Assembly: GCA_020635195.1 (NCBI GenBank)
Contig: JACKAG010000001.1
Span: forward strand, 186,001 to 250,000
DNA length: 64,000 nucleotides
Direction: 5' to 3'
DNA from: Deltaproteobacteria bacterium
GTDB taxonomy: Bacteria > Bdellovibrionota_B > Oligoflexia > Oligoflexales > Bog-1112
Made by a program: the position numbers and the translations under genes. Numbering within the stretch: position 1 is the stretch's first letter; every line of letters begins with the position of its first letter. Positions 50,820-60,813 of this stretch are shown here, in pieces. The notes under the pieces were generated by a model that did no database searches, was not told where the DNA came from, and worked only from the letters and a program-made list of their open reading frames with translations.

Positions 50820-51563
50820 ATGAACCGTTATCTTCTGCCTAAGATCATGTTTATTCTGATGCTCAGCGAAAGAGCTTTTTCTCAGACCGTCTCTCCTCAG
50901 GAATTACTCCGGAAGGTTGATGATCTGTATCGCAGCAAGGGTAGTCAGGGACAGATAGAAATGGAGCTTATCACGCCGGACTGGTCCAGGACACTGAAGA
51001 TGGATATGTGGACCAGAGGGATGGATTATACCTTCGTGCGTATTCGTGAGCCACGAAAGGACAAAGGAGTCAGTTCACTCAAACGTCAGAACGATATGTG
51101 GAATTTTTTTCCTAAAATCAACAAGGTTATAAAGGTTCCTCCGTCCATGATGATGGGCTCATGGATGGGTTCTGATTTTACAAATGATGATCTGGTGCGT
51201 AACAGCTCCCTGGTACGGGATTATGTGATCGTTTCCAGCAGCAATGAAGGAGATCATGTTTCCATTGTCCTGAAACCACAAGAACAAACGGTTTCGGTCT
51301 GGGGAAAAATAAGGATTGTTATCAGTCAGAAAAATCAGATTCCGTTGCAGCAGGAATTTTATGATGAACGAGATCAGAAGATGCGTATTTTATATTTTAA
51401 AGACGTCAGACAATTCGGAAATCGTATCATTCCGGCAACAATGGAGCTGGAACCACTGAATCAAAAGGGCCATAAGACCATCATCCGATATGTCAGTGCT
51501 CAGTTCGATACAGATGTTCCGGAAAGTACATTTACCCTGACGAATCTGCAAAAGAGGAGGTAG
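50820..51563 (+). CDS. LolA-like outer-membrane lipoprotein-sorting protein
   Basis: A signal peptide (LPKIMFILMLSERAFSQ) is followed by a LolA/LolB-like half-barrel of about 225 residues (COG2834-type: QGQIEMELITPDWSRTLKM, RIREPRKDKGVSSLKRQNDM, FPKINKVIKVPPSMMMGSWM). These proteins carry a lipid or lipid-linked cargo through the periplasm. AAGGAGGG precedes the ATG. It opens a five-gene run with two permeases, an ATPase and an outer-membrane barrel, so it is the likely periplasmic carrier of that system. Confidence 0.88.
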   Translation: MNRYLLPKIMFILMLSERAFSQTVSPQELLRKVDDLYRSKGSQGQIEMELITPDWSRTLKMDMWTRGMDYTFVRIREPRKDKGVSSLKRQNDMWNFFPKINKVIKVPPSMMMGSWMGSDFTNDDLVRNSSLVRDYVIVSSSNEGDHVSIVLKPQEQTVSVWGKIRIVISQKNQIPLQQEFYDERDQKMRILYFKDVRQFGNRIIPATMELEPLNQKGHKTIIRYVSAQFDTDVPESTFTLTNLQKRR

Positions 51564-51568
51564 GGAAT

Positions 51569-52777
51569 ATGCTGCTTAAAATGGCACTGAGAAATATCAT
51601 AAGAAACCGTAGACGAAGCCTTCTGACGGGAATGATGATGAGCGGAGGGTTTGTTTTTATCTCCATTAGTTTAGGGTTTCTGGATGGTTCCTATGGTGCG
51701 ATCATTTCACTTTTCACAGGGCAGCATACGGGGCATATTCAGATTACAGATAAGAGTTATATAAAGACCCCATCTTTGTATAAAACAATTCATAATTTCG
51801 AGACGGTTCTTACGGATCTTTCCAAAAATAAATCTATAAGAGCTCTTGCTCCGAGAATTCATAGTGAGGCTTTAGTCTACTATAAGTCTGCAACATTTGG
51901 CGCAGAAGTTGTGGGCATTGATCCGATAGCCGAAGATGCTGCGACAGCCTATAGCAGGAGAATCCTGAACGGATCTGCTTTGAGTGAAACATCAGGATAT
52001 GATGTGCTCGTAGGAAAAACACTTGCCAGAGTTTTGCAGGTCGGTATTGGTGATGACATTGTTCTGATTTCACAGGGGGCTGATGGCTCCATTGCAAATG
52101 ATATTTTCAGGGTGATTGGATCTGTCGGGACTGAGCAGGAGGGCAGAGATGATTACCGGATCTATATGCCTCTGAAGACAGCCGCAGAGTTTTTTTCCCT
52201 GTATCATCAGGCCCATGAGATATCGGTGCACTTATATGACTTTAATCTTGCATCCAGGATCAGCGATTCTCTTGTGGATTCAGATTCCGCTCTTGTGGCA
52301 AGACCCTGGCAGGAGGTCGAGTCTGATTTTTACCGGACGATGCAGCTGGACCGGCAGGGCAATGATGTCAGCATTCTGATCCTGATGCTGATGGTCGGTA
52401 TAGGTGTTCTCAATACAATCCTGATGTCCACGTTAGAGCGGTCCCGTGAATTTGGTGTGCTGAAAGCTCTTGGTACACACCCGGCCCATATTTTTTTCAT
52501 GATCATGTCAGAAGGTCTGATCCTTTCTGTTTTCGCAGCAGCACTTGGATCGCTTGTTTCGACTATAATCAATGAATATCTGAGCCAGTCTGGAATTCAG
52601 TTTGCTGAACCTGTGAGCTTTGCAGGCATGAAGATTTCTGAATTCAGATCTTCTGTGACATCAGGAACGATTTTATTCCCTTCATGTGTCATTATTTTTA
52701 CGACCTTACTTGCCAGCTTATATCCTGCGTTAAAGTCATCGAAATCTTCTGTCTCTGATGCACTAAGGGAGTTTTAA
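51569..52777 (+). CDS. FtsX/LolE-type ABC permease 1
   Basis: The MacB/LolCDE fold is seen: an N-terminal helix after ALRNIIRNRRRSLLTG, a periplasmic domain of about 220 residues, then three helices (DVSILILMLMVGIGVLNTIL, FFMIMSEGLILSVFAAALG, IIFTTLLASLYP). The cytoplasmic coupling segment EFGVLKALG is conserved. AGGAGGTAGGG lies upstream. It starts 5 bases after the LolA-like gene and abuts the second permease. Confidence 0.92.
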   Translation: MLLKMALRNIIRNRRRSLLTGMMMSGGFVFISISLGFLDGSYGAIISLFTGQHTGHIQITDKSYIKTPSLYKTIHNFETVLTDLSKNKSIRALAPRIHSEALVYYKSATFGAEVVGIDPIAEDAATAYSRRILNGSALSETSGYDVLVGKTLARVLQVGIGDDIVLISQGADGSIANDIFRVIGSVGTEQEGRDDYRIYMPLKTAAEFFSLYHQAHEISVHLYDFNLASRISDSLVDSDSALVARPWQEVESDFYRTMQLDRQGNDVSILILMLMVGIGVLNTILMSTLERSREFGVLKALGTHPAHIFFMIMSEGLILSVFAAALGSLVSTIINEYLSQSGIQFAEPVSFAGMKISEFRSSVTSGTILFPSCVIIFTTLLASLYPALKSSKSSVSDALREF

Positions 52778-53998
52778 ATGAACATGTTTATTAAAATAGG
52801 ATACAGAAATCTCTTTCGAAACAGACGCAGGTCATTTTTAACAAGTGCTGTGATAGGTCTTGGTCTTGCAGCGATGATTATTACGGATGGTTTTCTTGGC
52901 GGTATGAATGAACATATGGTAAGTCAGATTACAGGAAGTCTTGTGACAGAAGGACAGATTCATCATCCGAAATTTCGTGATTCATTCAGAGCTGAGTATC
53001 AGATTCTTAATACAGATCATGTCGAGGAAATTTTAAATCATGATCCTCAGGTCGAGACTTTTGCAAAAAGGGTGATTACTTCCGGAATGATCTCCTCTCC
53101 TTCCTCGATGAAGAACACCACATTTTATGGGATACAGCCCGATAACGAGAGAAAAATTTCTGACATTTATAAATATCTGGTAGAGGGTTCATACGTTTCG
53201 GATGAAAGTTCTTTACTTATTGGATCAGAGCTTCAGAAAAGGCTTGAAGTTGTTCCCGGAGATAAGGTCGTCGTGACGGTTGCAAAGGCTGATACAGGAG
53301 AGATATCCCAGGAGATGATGCGCGTATCCGGAATTATCACATCAGGTTCAAAAGAGATCGATGAAAAAACCGTATTTATCCATATTTCAAAAGCCAGAAA
53401 CCTTTTAGGAATCGGAAACAGCACTCATGAAATTGGTATTAAATTCAGGGAGCGAGCAGTAGGAGATCACCCTTCTTATGCTCTCTGGAACAAATTAAAA
53501 AAAACAGGTAATTCTGCGGAAAGCTGGAAAGAAATCGTATCGGGTTTTGTGAGTATGATGAGTATGATGGATCAGTCGAAGGCTATCATAGCTCTGTCTC
53601 TTATGTTTCTTGTTGCACTTGGGATTATGAATACTCTTTTTATGGCTCTCTACGAACGTATGTTTGAGTTCGCTGTCCTCAGAGCCGTGGGAACAAAAAG
53701 CCATGAAATTGTGTTGATGATTATTTCAGAAGCAGGAGCTTTATCCTTTCTTAGTATTTTTGCTGGATTTTTAATCGCGGCGTTTCTTGCAATCCCTATG
53801 CATTATCTGGGGCTCAATTTTTCAGGAGTAGAATTTGCTGATGTCACATTTCATGAGCCTGTCCGCTTTGATTTTTCATGGAATCAGGTTACTTTTTTTC
53901 CTTTGATCACTTTTATATTTACAGTTTTAGTTGGGCTTTATCCGGCAATACATGCTGCACGAATAAAAGTAGCTCAGGCCTTAAAGAGGAGTTTGTGA
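52778..53998 (+). CDS. FtsX/LolE-type ABC permease 2
   Basis: Same architecture as the upstream permease (start KIGYRNLFRNRRRSFLTS; coupling segment EFAVLRAVGTKSHEI; four helices), with about 25-30% visible similarity. The two probably form a heterodimer as LolC and LolE do. The start codon follows the previous stop with no gap, and its own stop overlaps the ATPase start (TGATG). Confidence 0.92.
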   Translation: MNMFIKIGYRNLFRNRRRSFLTSAVIGLGLAAMIITDGFLGGMNEHMVSQITGSLVTEGQIHHPKFRDSFRAEYQILNTDHVEEILNHDPQVETFAKRVITSGMISSPSSMKNTTFYGIQPDNERKISDIYKYLVEGSYVSDESSLLIGSELQKRLEVVPGDKVVVTVAKADTGEISQEMMRVSGIITSGSKEIDEKTVFIHISKARNLLGIGNSTHEIGIKFRERAVGDHPSYALWNKLKKTGNSAESWKEIVSGFVSMMSMMDQSKAIIALSLMFLVALGIMNTLFMALYERMFEFAVLRAVGTKSHEIVLMIISEAGALSFLSIFAGFLIAAFLAIPMHYLGLNFSGVEFADVTFHEPVRFDFSWNQVTFFPLITFIFTVLVGLYPAIHAARIKVAQALKRSL

Positions 53999-54693
53999 TG
54001 TCAGAGATCATTTTTGAATTAAAAAATGTTACTAAAATATTCGGGCATCATATTGAAACACAGGTGACGGCTCTTTCCGGAGTCGATCTGAAAATTTCTA
54101 AAGGAGAGTTTGTCGCCCTGGTCGGCCCATCCGGTTCAGGTAAATCTACCCTTTTGAATATTATGAGTGGTTTTGATACGCCCACTTCTGGAGATGTTCT
54201 GCTTTCCGGAAAAAAAATAAATGAAATCAGTGGAACAGAACTTTCAGACTTCAGACGGGATCATATAGGCTTTATTTTTCAATCTTATAATCTCATTCCG
54301 GTACTGACGGTGCGTGAGAATGTTGAATATGTCATGATCCTACAGGGCAGACCTGTTAAAGAACGGGAAGAAAAAGTAAAAGATTTTTTATCGGCCGTTG
54401 GATTAGCAGGCAAGGAAGACCGTTATCCGTCGGAGCTGAGTGGTGGACAACAGCAAAGGGTTGCGGTTGCCCGGGCTATGGTGTCCCGGCCAGATATTGT
54501 GATAGCTGATGAACCCAGCGCTAATCTGGATTCAAAGACGGGCACGGCTCTGGTTGAGATGATGTTGTCTCTTAATGAAAAATTCAAAACAACGTTTATT
54601 TTTTCGACACATGACCCTGTGATTATGGAAAAAGCCAGAAGGCTTGTGACTATCAAAGATGGAAGGATTATCCATGAGAAAAAAAATACTTAG
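53998..54693 (+). CDS. ABC transporter ATPase (LolD/MacB type)
   Basis: The nucleotide-binding domain is complete: Walker A GPSGSGKSTLLN, Q-loop FIFQSYNLIPVLTV, signature LSGGQQQRVAVARA, Walker B IVIADEPSANLD, switch FSTHDP. It belongs to the LolD/MacB/FtsE branch that powers mechanotransmission permeases rather than transport channels. The start overlaps the permease stop and the end overlaps the barrel gene by 20 bases, so the five genes form one operon. Confidence 0.95.
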   Translation: MSEIIFELKNVTKIFGHHIETQVTALSGVDLKISKGEFVALVGPSGSGKSTLLNIMSGFDTPTSGDVLLSGKKINEISGTELSDFRRDHIGFIFQSYNLIPVLTVRENVEYVMILQGRPVKEREEKVKDFLSAVGLAGKEDRYPSELSGGQQQRVAVARAMVSRPDIVIADEPSANLDSKTGTALVEMMLSLNEKFKTTFIFSTHDPVIMEKARRLVTIKDGRIIHEKKNT

Positions 54694-55792
54694 CCTGTGG
54701 TTTGTTCTGCTTTCGCATCCGGCTTTTTCAGAGGGTGATATCAGTGGCTTTACAAAACTTCATTCCCTGACCTATCGATTCCACGCATCAGATGATATTT
54801 ACCGTGATATTTATCAGATTAACCGACTGACATATAGCAATGATTTTTTTTCAGATATGTTCTTTGAAGCTTCCTGTGAACTGACTTTTGTGAAGCTAAA
54901 TCACAGTTATAATTTTGATATTGACAGACCATACCGGATAGGAGATCCGAAGCACATCGCATGGAAAAACGATCCGTCAGATATTTTTTTGCTTCAGAAT
55001 CCGGACCGTTTCTCCCTTACCTGGAATTTTGCCAGAGCTGCTGTCACGGTCGGACGTCAGCAGATTGCCTTTGGAAGTGGCAGAACGGTCAATCCGACAG
55101 ATATCTTCACGCCTTTGCGATACAGCGTCATTGATACAGAAGTGAGACAGGGTGTTGATGCGATTCGCTTCAGACAGCAGTTGGGTGACATGGGTCAGTC
55201 AGATTTTGGTCTGATTTTAGGAAAGGATGCGGATGAAAAGGAGTCAGGGGTATATCTGCTCACGCGGCTGATTCTGGGGGATTTTGAAGTTCAGCCTGTC
55301 GTCGCGGGATTTAAGCAGGCTGTGTTAGTGGGTCTTGATATGACGACAACAGGACTGGGAGCATCGATCTGGTCCGAGTCTGCACTGGTTAAACCTTCAG
55401 GAGAGGAGCCTTATCTAAGGTCTGTGATTGGTGCGGAACGACAGATTCATCAGAGTGCAGTGATGTTTGCCGAATATCACTATAATGGTCCGGGGAAGCG
55501 GAGATCTGAAGTGAAGCAAAAATTTGCTTTTGAAGAGGGAGGTGTTTTTCTTTCAGGCAGACACTATATCGATATTGGAAGCAGTCTTCAGCTTTCATCC
55601 TTGTATCAGTTGACAGGAAGTATTAAGCACAATATGGAAGATCATTCGTATTTCCTTTCAGGAATTCTGGAATGGAATGCTATGGAAGATATTTATCTCA
55701 ATGCAGGCTTGTTTTACGGTGCCGGAAAGTCGGAGACAGAATTTGGACAGGAAGCAAAAACGTTATTTGCAAGGGCAAGGTATTATTTTTAA
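54674..55792 (+). CDS. Outer-membrane beta-barrel protein of the Lol-like operon
   Basis: ATG 54674 follows GGAAGGA and lies within the ATPase gene. After a signal peptide (ILSLWFVLLSHPAFSE) the protein alternates short amphipathic strands (for example RAAVTVGRQQIAFGSGRTVN, DFGLILGKDADE, DIYLNAGLFYGAG) and ends in ARARYYF, the aromatic C-terminus recognised by the BAM machinery. The length of about 372 suits a 14-18-strand barrel. Together with the transporter it suggests export of a lipid or lipid-linked molecule to or through the outer membrane. Confidence 0.82.
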   Translation: MRKKILSLWFVLLSHPAFSEGDISGFTKLHSLTYRFHASDDIYRDIYQINRLTYSNDFFSDMFFEASCELTFVKLNHSYNFDIDRPYRIGDPKHIAWKNDPSDIFLLQNPDRFSLTWNFARAAVTVGRQQIAFGSGRTVNPTDIFTPLRYSVIDTEVRQGVDAIRFRQQLGDMGQSDFGLILGKDADEKESGVYLLTRLILGDFEVQPVVAGFKQAVLVGLDMTTTGLGASIWSESALVKPSGEEPYLRSVIGAERQIHQSAVMFAEYHYNGPGKRRSEVKQKFAFEEGGVFLSGRHYIDIGSSLQLSSLYQLTGSIKHNMEDHSYFLSGILEWNAMEDIYLNAGLFYGAGKSETEFGQEAKTLFARARYYF

Positions 55793-55959
55793 TGGTGCTA
55801 AAAAGCTTCCGGGATTCTTTCTGGTTTCCATCCAGATTTCTGGCTGAAGAAATCTCTGGTATTTTTTGATTTTTGAAATGTTTATCATACGTTTGTAGAC
55901 ATAGGCACCGCGCTTAATGTGAAAAGATCTGATTTTTTTGAAAAGGAGTTGGACAACTT

Positions 55960-56550
55960 ATGGAAGATGTGACGGCTTGCAACGTTCTGAGTTCAGATAA
56001 TTTTTATGATTTGTTGCTGCATTATGGGTCTTCTGATATTTCTGCAACACAAAGAGACAGCCTGAAGCGAATGCTGAGCTTACTTCAGGTAAAGCAGCCT
56101 TTTGACAGGAATACTTTTCCCGCTCATTTTACAGCATCGGCTTTCATCATTAATGGCCAGGACCCTTCGACATTTCTTCTGCTGCAACATCGCAAGTTAG
56201 GCATCTGGATTCAGCCTGGAGGGCATTGTGATGGTGATTCTGATGTGCTTGCTGCCGCTGTTCGTGAGCTTGCTGAGGAAACCGGACTGAAAAACATATC
56301 TTTGTTCAGTGACGGAATTTTCGATCTGGACATTCACTCTATTCCGGCGACTTCAAAAGAACCAGAGCACGAACACTTCGATATCAGATTTTGTTTTATC
56401 GCACAAAATCCAGAGGAGCTTTCCTGTAATGACGAAAGTACGGATGCCGGATGGTTTTCTCTGAAAAATAGTCCCAATCATGAGGCGGGGATTCTTCGCA
56501 TGGCGAGAAAGACTGAGACTCTTTCGAAGTCTGAAGCTGTGTTTGCCTGA
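55960..56550 (+). CDS. NUDIX hydrolase
   Basis: The Nudix box is GGHCDGDSDVLAAAVRELAEETGL split over its parts: G, then RELAEETG with all catalytic Glu. The first, non-catalytic Glu of the consensus is Ser. An N-terminal helical region of about 60 residues precedes it. Such enzymes cleave nucleoside diphosphates linked to another group; the substrate is unknown. AAAAGGAG precedes the start. Confidence 0.9.
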   Translation: MEDVTACNVLSSDNFYDLLLHYGSSDISATQRDSLKRMLSLLQVKQPFDRNTFPAHFTASAFIINGQDPSTFLLLQHRKLGIWIQPGGHCDGDSDVLAAAVRELAEETGLKNISLFSDGIFDLDIHSIPATSKEPEHEHFDIRFCFIAQNPEELSCNDESTDAGWFSLKNSPNHEAGILRMARKTETLSKSEAVFA

Positions 56551-56715
56551 ATGGATCTGTGAAAGCCTAATTTCTCAATGACGTGCCTTAGAAGGATTTT
56601 TGAACTCATATAATCCAATGATTTTATTTATGTAATATCCTTTTGGTTTAAATAAGCTGCGATTTTATCCGACAGCAAAGCATCATTTTTTTATGTTTGC
56701 TGCCGTGGTATCGCT

Positions 56716-58137
56716 ATGCTTATTAACATTCTTCTGAGCATCTTTATCATCCTGATGTCAGCGGATGTTTTGTTTATGCTGACGCTCCATTTTTTTATGG
56801 ACCGGAAAGGTTACTACAAACTAGCGGCAGGGATATGGTGGGGGGTTCTTTGCGGCTGCCTGGTGGATGGATGGATTGCAGAACACATCAAATCTGACTT
56901 CCATCATATATTTGGATTTGCATTATTTTATATCTTTACTGTATTTCTTAGCAAACTGGTGCAATCAATTTATCAGATCCGCTTTGACATCAGCAAATAC
57001 CATTTAGTATATGGAGTTTTCTGGGGGGTCGCTGTCTTTTTACATTTTGTTGTGAAGGCACCTTTCTGGATTTCGTCTCTTTCGATCGCGTTGGGTGTGA
57101 GCATTCCGATTCTTATATGCGGTGTTAAGATCATCAGATTAAAAGAAAATGTATCTTTGGTAGACAAGATGTTCGGTGCTCTTCTTCTTTTAGAAGGTTG
57201 CCACATGCTGGACTATCCCTTTCTGCGTCCCCTTGAGGTCGGAGCTATTTTTGGTTTTTCCATGGGTATATTCATCAATTATTTTGCTTCGATGTTGATT
57301 CCTATCGTTATTAGCCGGAAGCTGGATAAAGAATTCAATGTTCGTCTGGAACAGGAAGTCACCACAAAAACCAGTCTGCTGGAAAAATCCTTCAGGGATT
57401 TACAGGAGACTCAGGCGAAACTGGTCTATTCATCAAAGCTTGCATCTCTGGGCGAGATGGCTGGTGGAATTGCTCACGAAATAAATAATCCTCTCGGTGC
57501 TATTCTTTTGCGTGCAGATCAGATTCGAAGATTATTGAAAAGAGATGAGGTGCAGAATGAAAAAGTTTATGAATTTTTAACTGTGATTGACGATACGGGA
57601 AAGAGAATTGAAAAAATTATTCATGGACTAAAAACTTTTGCAAGATCCGGAGATCATGAACCATTTAAGGAAACTAAAATGATTACGATTGTTGCGGACA
57701 CATTAGCCTTGTGTGAGGAGCAGTTTCGTAATCATAGTATTGAGCTGAAAGTTTCCGGAGTTAACGAAGAAACATCTCTTGAATGTAACCCGGTTCAGGT
57801 CTCTCAGATTCTGCTCAATTTGCTGAGTAATGCCAAGCATGCTGTCAAAGAGCTTCGGTCTGTAAGATGGGTGGAGTTAAACTGTGTGGTGGAAGAGGAC
57901 AGAGTTATTCTGAGTGTCACGGATTCCGGACCTGGAATACCAGAGAATATCAGGGAAAAAATTCTTCAGCCGTTCTTTACCACGAAAGACATTGGCGAGG
58001 GCACAGGGCTGGGATTAAGTGTTTCGAAAGGTATAGCAGAGCAGCATCATGGACGCCTTTTTCTTGCGGATTCCGGGAATACACGCTTTGTGCTGGAGCT
58101 GCCAATTCATCAGAAAGCTGTAAAGGAGGCCGCCTGA
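56716..58137 (+). CDS. Seven-helix membrane histidine kinase, copy 1
   Basis: About seven hydrophobic helices fill residues 1-200 (LINILLSIFIILMSADVLFM through IFINYFASMLIPIVI). A coiled coil and HisKA domain follow (GEMAGGIAHEINNPLGAILL, phospho-His) and then an ATPase domain (LLNLLSNAKHAV, DSGPGIPENI, GTGLGLSVSKGI). No receiver or regulator gene lies nearby. It is a tandem paralogue of the next gene, with the kinase half nearly identical and the sensor half diverged. The ribosome site is weak. Confidence 0.9.
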   Translation: MLINILLSIFIILMSADVLFMLTLHFFMDRKGYYKLAAGIWWGVLCGCLVDGWIAEHIKSDFHHIFGFALFYIFTVFLSKLVQSIYQIRFDISKYHLVYGVFWGVAVFLHFVVKAPFWISSLSIALGVSIPILICGVKIIRLKENVSLVDKMFGALLLLEGCHMLDYPFLRPLEVGAIFGFSMGIFINYFASMLIPIVISRKLDKEFNVRLEQEVTTKTSLLEKSFRDLQETQAKLVYSSKLASLGEMAGGIAHEINNPLGAILLRADQIRRLLKRDEVQNEKVYEFLTVIDDTGKRIEKIIHGLKTFARSGDHEPFKETKMITIVADTLALCEEQFRNHSIELKVSGVNEETSLECNPVQVSQILLNLLSNAKHAVKELRSVRWVELNCVVEEDRVILSVTDSGPGIPENIREKILQPFFTTKDIGEGTGLGLSVSKGIAEQHHGRLFLADSGNTRFVLELPIHQKAVKEAA

Positions 58138-58402
58138 ATGGTTTCCGTTTTGAGAGCTTCTTTCTGCTCGTTATTGTCCAGTTCTCTGATCAGGACTGTT
58201 CTGATGAATGTGTGTCATATGTACAGGATATTTTATAAAATTGTATTTTATAAAAGCATCAGGATTCGATTCTCATTTAAGTGGATCTTCTGTGACCGTC
58301 AGATAAATTTTTGTTTGTCACCGGAGATTGTATTTTTTATAAATTAAAAAAGACAAAGATTTTGTCTGATATGAAATAATCACCTTTATTTTTGGAAAAA
58401 CC

Positions 58403-59824
58403 TTGCTTATAAACGTTCTTCTGATTATCTACATAATTCTTATGTCAGCTGATTTTATCTTTATGCTGACACTTCATTTTTTCGTAGATCGTAAAGGTTT
58501 TTATAAACTGGCTGCCGGGGTCTGGGGTGGTGCGATTTGTGGTTGTTTGATGGATGGTCTGCTCGCGGAATATATTCAATTGGATTCCTATCATATATTT
58601 GGTTTCTCGCTTTTTTATATCTTTACTTTTTTTATGGTTAAGCTGACGAGGTCTATTTATCCTGTCAGAATTGATATAAAAAAATATAATTTAGCCTTTG
58701 GGTTTCTCTGGTGTACGTCTGTATGCTTACATTTTTTTGCGAAATCACCTTTCTGGATCTCCTCTCTTCCTTTAGCGCTGGCAATAGCTGCACCATTGCT
58801 GCTTTGTGGATTTAAGTTGTTTCAGTTAAAAAAAGATCTTTCTTTAGTGGATAAGATGTTTGCTGTCTTGCTGCTTTTAGAAGGCTTGCACATGATGGAT
58901 TATCCTTTTTTGCGCCAGATTGAGGAGGCGGCTCCTTTTGGTTTTTCTGCTGGTATTTTTATGACTTATTTTGCATCGATGTTGATTCCTGTCATTATTA
59001 GCCGGAAGCTGGACAGAGAATTCAGTGTCCGTCTGGAGCATGAAGTTTCTACAAAAACAGGATTACTTGAGAAATCCTTCACGGATTTACAGGAGACGCA
59101 GGCGAAGCTGGTCTATTCGTCAAAGCTTGCATCATTGGGAGAGATGGCTGGTGGAATTGCTCACGAAATTAATAATCCGCTCGGAGCCATTCTTTTACGG
59201 GCAGACCAGATTCGCAGGGTATTGAAAAAAGATGGTTTTCAGAATGAGAAAGTCTACGAGTTTTTAACTGTGATTAATGATACAGGAAAAAGAATTGAAA
59301 AAATTATTTATGGACTCCGGGTTTTTGCAAGAACAGGAGATCATGAGCCCTTTAAGAAAAGCAAAGTTTTTGAGATAGTTGCGGATACGTTAGCTTTATG
59401 TGAAGAACAGTTTCATAATTATAGTATTGATCTGAAAGTTTCCGGAGTGGATGAAGAGATGTCTCTTGAATGCAACCCGGTTCAGGTGTCTCAGATCTTA
59501 CTGAACTTACTGAGTAATGCCAGATATGCAGTAAAAGACCTTCCGTCTGCCAGATGGGTGGAATTAAACTGTGCGCAGGAAAATGACAAAATTATTATGA
59601 AGGTTACCGATTCTGGCCCTGGAGTAGCGAATGATATCAGGGAAAAAATTCTTCAGCCGTTCTTTACCACGAAAGAGATTGGCGAGGGGACAGGGCTGGG
59701 ATTAAGTATTTCGAAAGGTATAGCAGAGCAGCACCATGGACGACTTTTTCTGGAAGATTCCAGTGATACGTGTTTTGTTCTGGAGCTTCCGGTTTATCAG
59801 AAAATTGTGAAGGACGCTGCTTAG
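58403..59824 (+). CDS. Seven-helix membrane histidine kinase, copy 2
   Basis: Same length (473) and layout as the gene at 56716. The start is TTG 58403, which aligns exactly with the ATG of copy 1 (LLINVLLIIYIILMSADFIF against MLINILLSIFIILMSADVLF). The HisKA and ATPase motifs are conserved (AHEINNPLGAIL, DSGPGVANDI, GTGLGLSISKGI). The 265-bp gap before it has no gene. Duplication with divergence of the sensor suggests two inputs to one downstream pathway. Confidence 0.9.
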   Translation: MLINVLLIIYIILMSADFIFMLTLHFFVDRKGFYKLAAGVWGGAICGCLMDGLLAEYIQLDSYHIFGFSLFYIFTFFMVKLTRSIYPVRIDIKKYNLAFGFLWCTSVCLHFFAKSPFWISSLPLALAIAAPLLLCGFKLFQLKKDLSLVDKMFAVLLLLEGLHMMDYPFLRQIEEAAPFGFSAGIFMTYFASMLIPVIISRKLDREFSVRLEHEVSTKTGLLEKSFTDLQETQAKLVYSSKLASLGEMAGGIAHEINNPLGAILLRADQIRRVLKKDGFQNEKVYEFLTVINDTGKRIEKIIYGLRVFARTGDHEPFKKSKVFEIVADTLALCEEQFHNYSIDLKVSGVDEEMSLECNPVQVSQILLNLLSNARYAVKDLPSARWVELNCAQENDKIIMKVTDSGPGVANDIREKILQPFFTTKEIGEGTGLGLSISKGIAEQHHGRLFLEDSSDTCFVLELPVYQKIVKDAA

Positions 59825-59901
59825 CCTTGCAGCTCTGCCACCCGAAAAATGCCATCAATTTTGCTATTCAGGAGTTCAATGTCCACACACGATGGCTGAC
59901 T

Positions 59902-60813
59902 TTATTCATGATAATCAAAATCATTAAGTGTATCGTACCAAACCTTAAAGAGGGATTCTTCAGCCGGATTCCTCTTCTTCTTCTGTGATAAATAACCTAC
60001 GATACCTAGTGCGCGCCCTATGTTTATCAGAGGAGTGATGTGTTTATAGTCTGGAACAGTTCTGATTCCTTCATATCCTTTCAGGAAACACTCTTTGATC
60101 TTGTTCTGATTTTTATTTATGGATATCATGATATTGCAGATGTCCTGCTCTGCAAATCCATAGCGAACACCTGACCAGTCAATAATCCCACAGACGTTAT
60201 TATCTTTTACAAGGATATTTCCAGGTCTGAAATCCCGATGAACTAAACAGGGGCCATCCGTCTGTAAAAGATTCTGTTTCTGATCAGTCAGAAATTTATG
60301 AATTTTTTTGTAGAGTGATCCGGAAATTAAGTCTTTGCATTCTTCAAGTTCTTCATAAAACTTTTGTCTGAAGTAGTCATATGCATTTGTGTTTTGTCTT
60401 TCTGAAGGGAGAACTTCCCCGTAATATCCTTCTTTCTTTTGATGGATTCTGGCTAAGATATCACCAATCTGGAAAGCAATCTCGTTGTTCCACAAGTTAT
60501 CATGAAGAAGTTCTTCGGGGAGATATTCCATAAGGATAGCGCCACTAAAGTCACCTTTTGCTTCGAGGCATCTGTAGAAACCTGGAACAGGAATACTGGA
60601 TTTTATGTTTGACAATGCCCAGACTTCACGGTGATAGTCGTTAGCTCTCGGGTAAACTTTCAGAACAGATATTCTGCTGGACGATGTGATCAGACAGGCG
60701 TCAGAAATAATAGATTCAGCATGATCAAAGGGTTTGATCTGTGCGTCATGGACTCCCATCTGTTCCAGAAGGACTTTTAGCTGTTCTACAGGGATTTTGC
60801 AGTTATTTCTCAT
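59902..60813 (-). CDS. APH/ChoK-like phosphotransferase
   Basis: This is a kinase-like fold with catalytic loop LVHRDFRPGNIL and metal motif GIIDWSGVRYG, as in aminoglycoside, choline and homoserine kinases. The substrate cannot be inferred; many such enzymes do not give antibiotic resistance. The protein is more AT-rich than its neighbours and stands alone, converging on the kinase gene, so it may have been acquired. Confidence 0.88.
   Translation of the reverse strand: MRNNCKIPVEQLKVLLEQMGVHDAQIKPFDHAESIISDACLITSSSRISVLKVYPRANDYHREVWALSNIKSSIPVPGFYRCLEAKGDFSGAILMEYLPEELLHDNLWNNEIAFQIGDILARIHQKKEGYYGEVLPSERQNTNAYDYFRQKFYEELEECKDLISGSLYKKIHKFLTDQKQNLLQTDGPCLVHRDFRPGNILVKDNNVCGIIDWSGVRYGFAEQDICNIMISINKNQNKIKECFLKGYEGIRTVPDYKHITPLINIGRALGIVGYLSQKKKRNPAEESLFKVWYDTLNDFDYHE

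Noticed and set aside
59902..60813. Antibiotic resistance (aminoglycoside phosphotransferase) gene
   Set aside because: The fold motifs are shared with many housekeeping kinases, and nothing here points to an aminoglycoside substrate or a resistance cassette.
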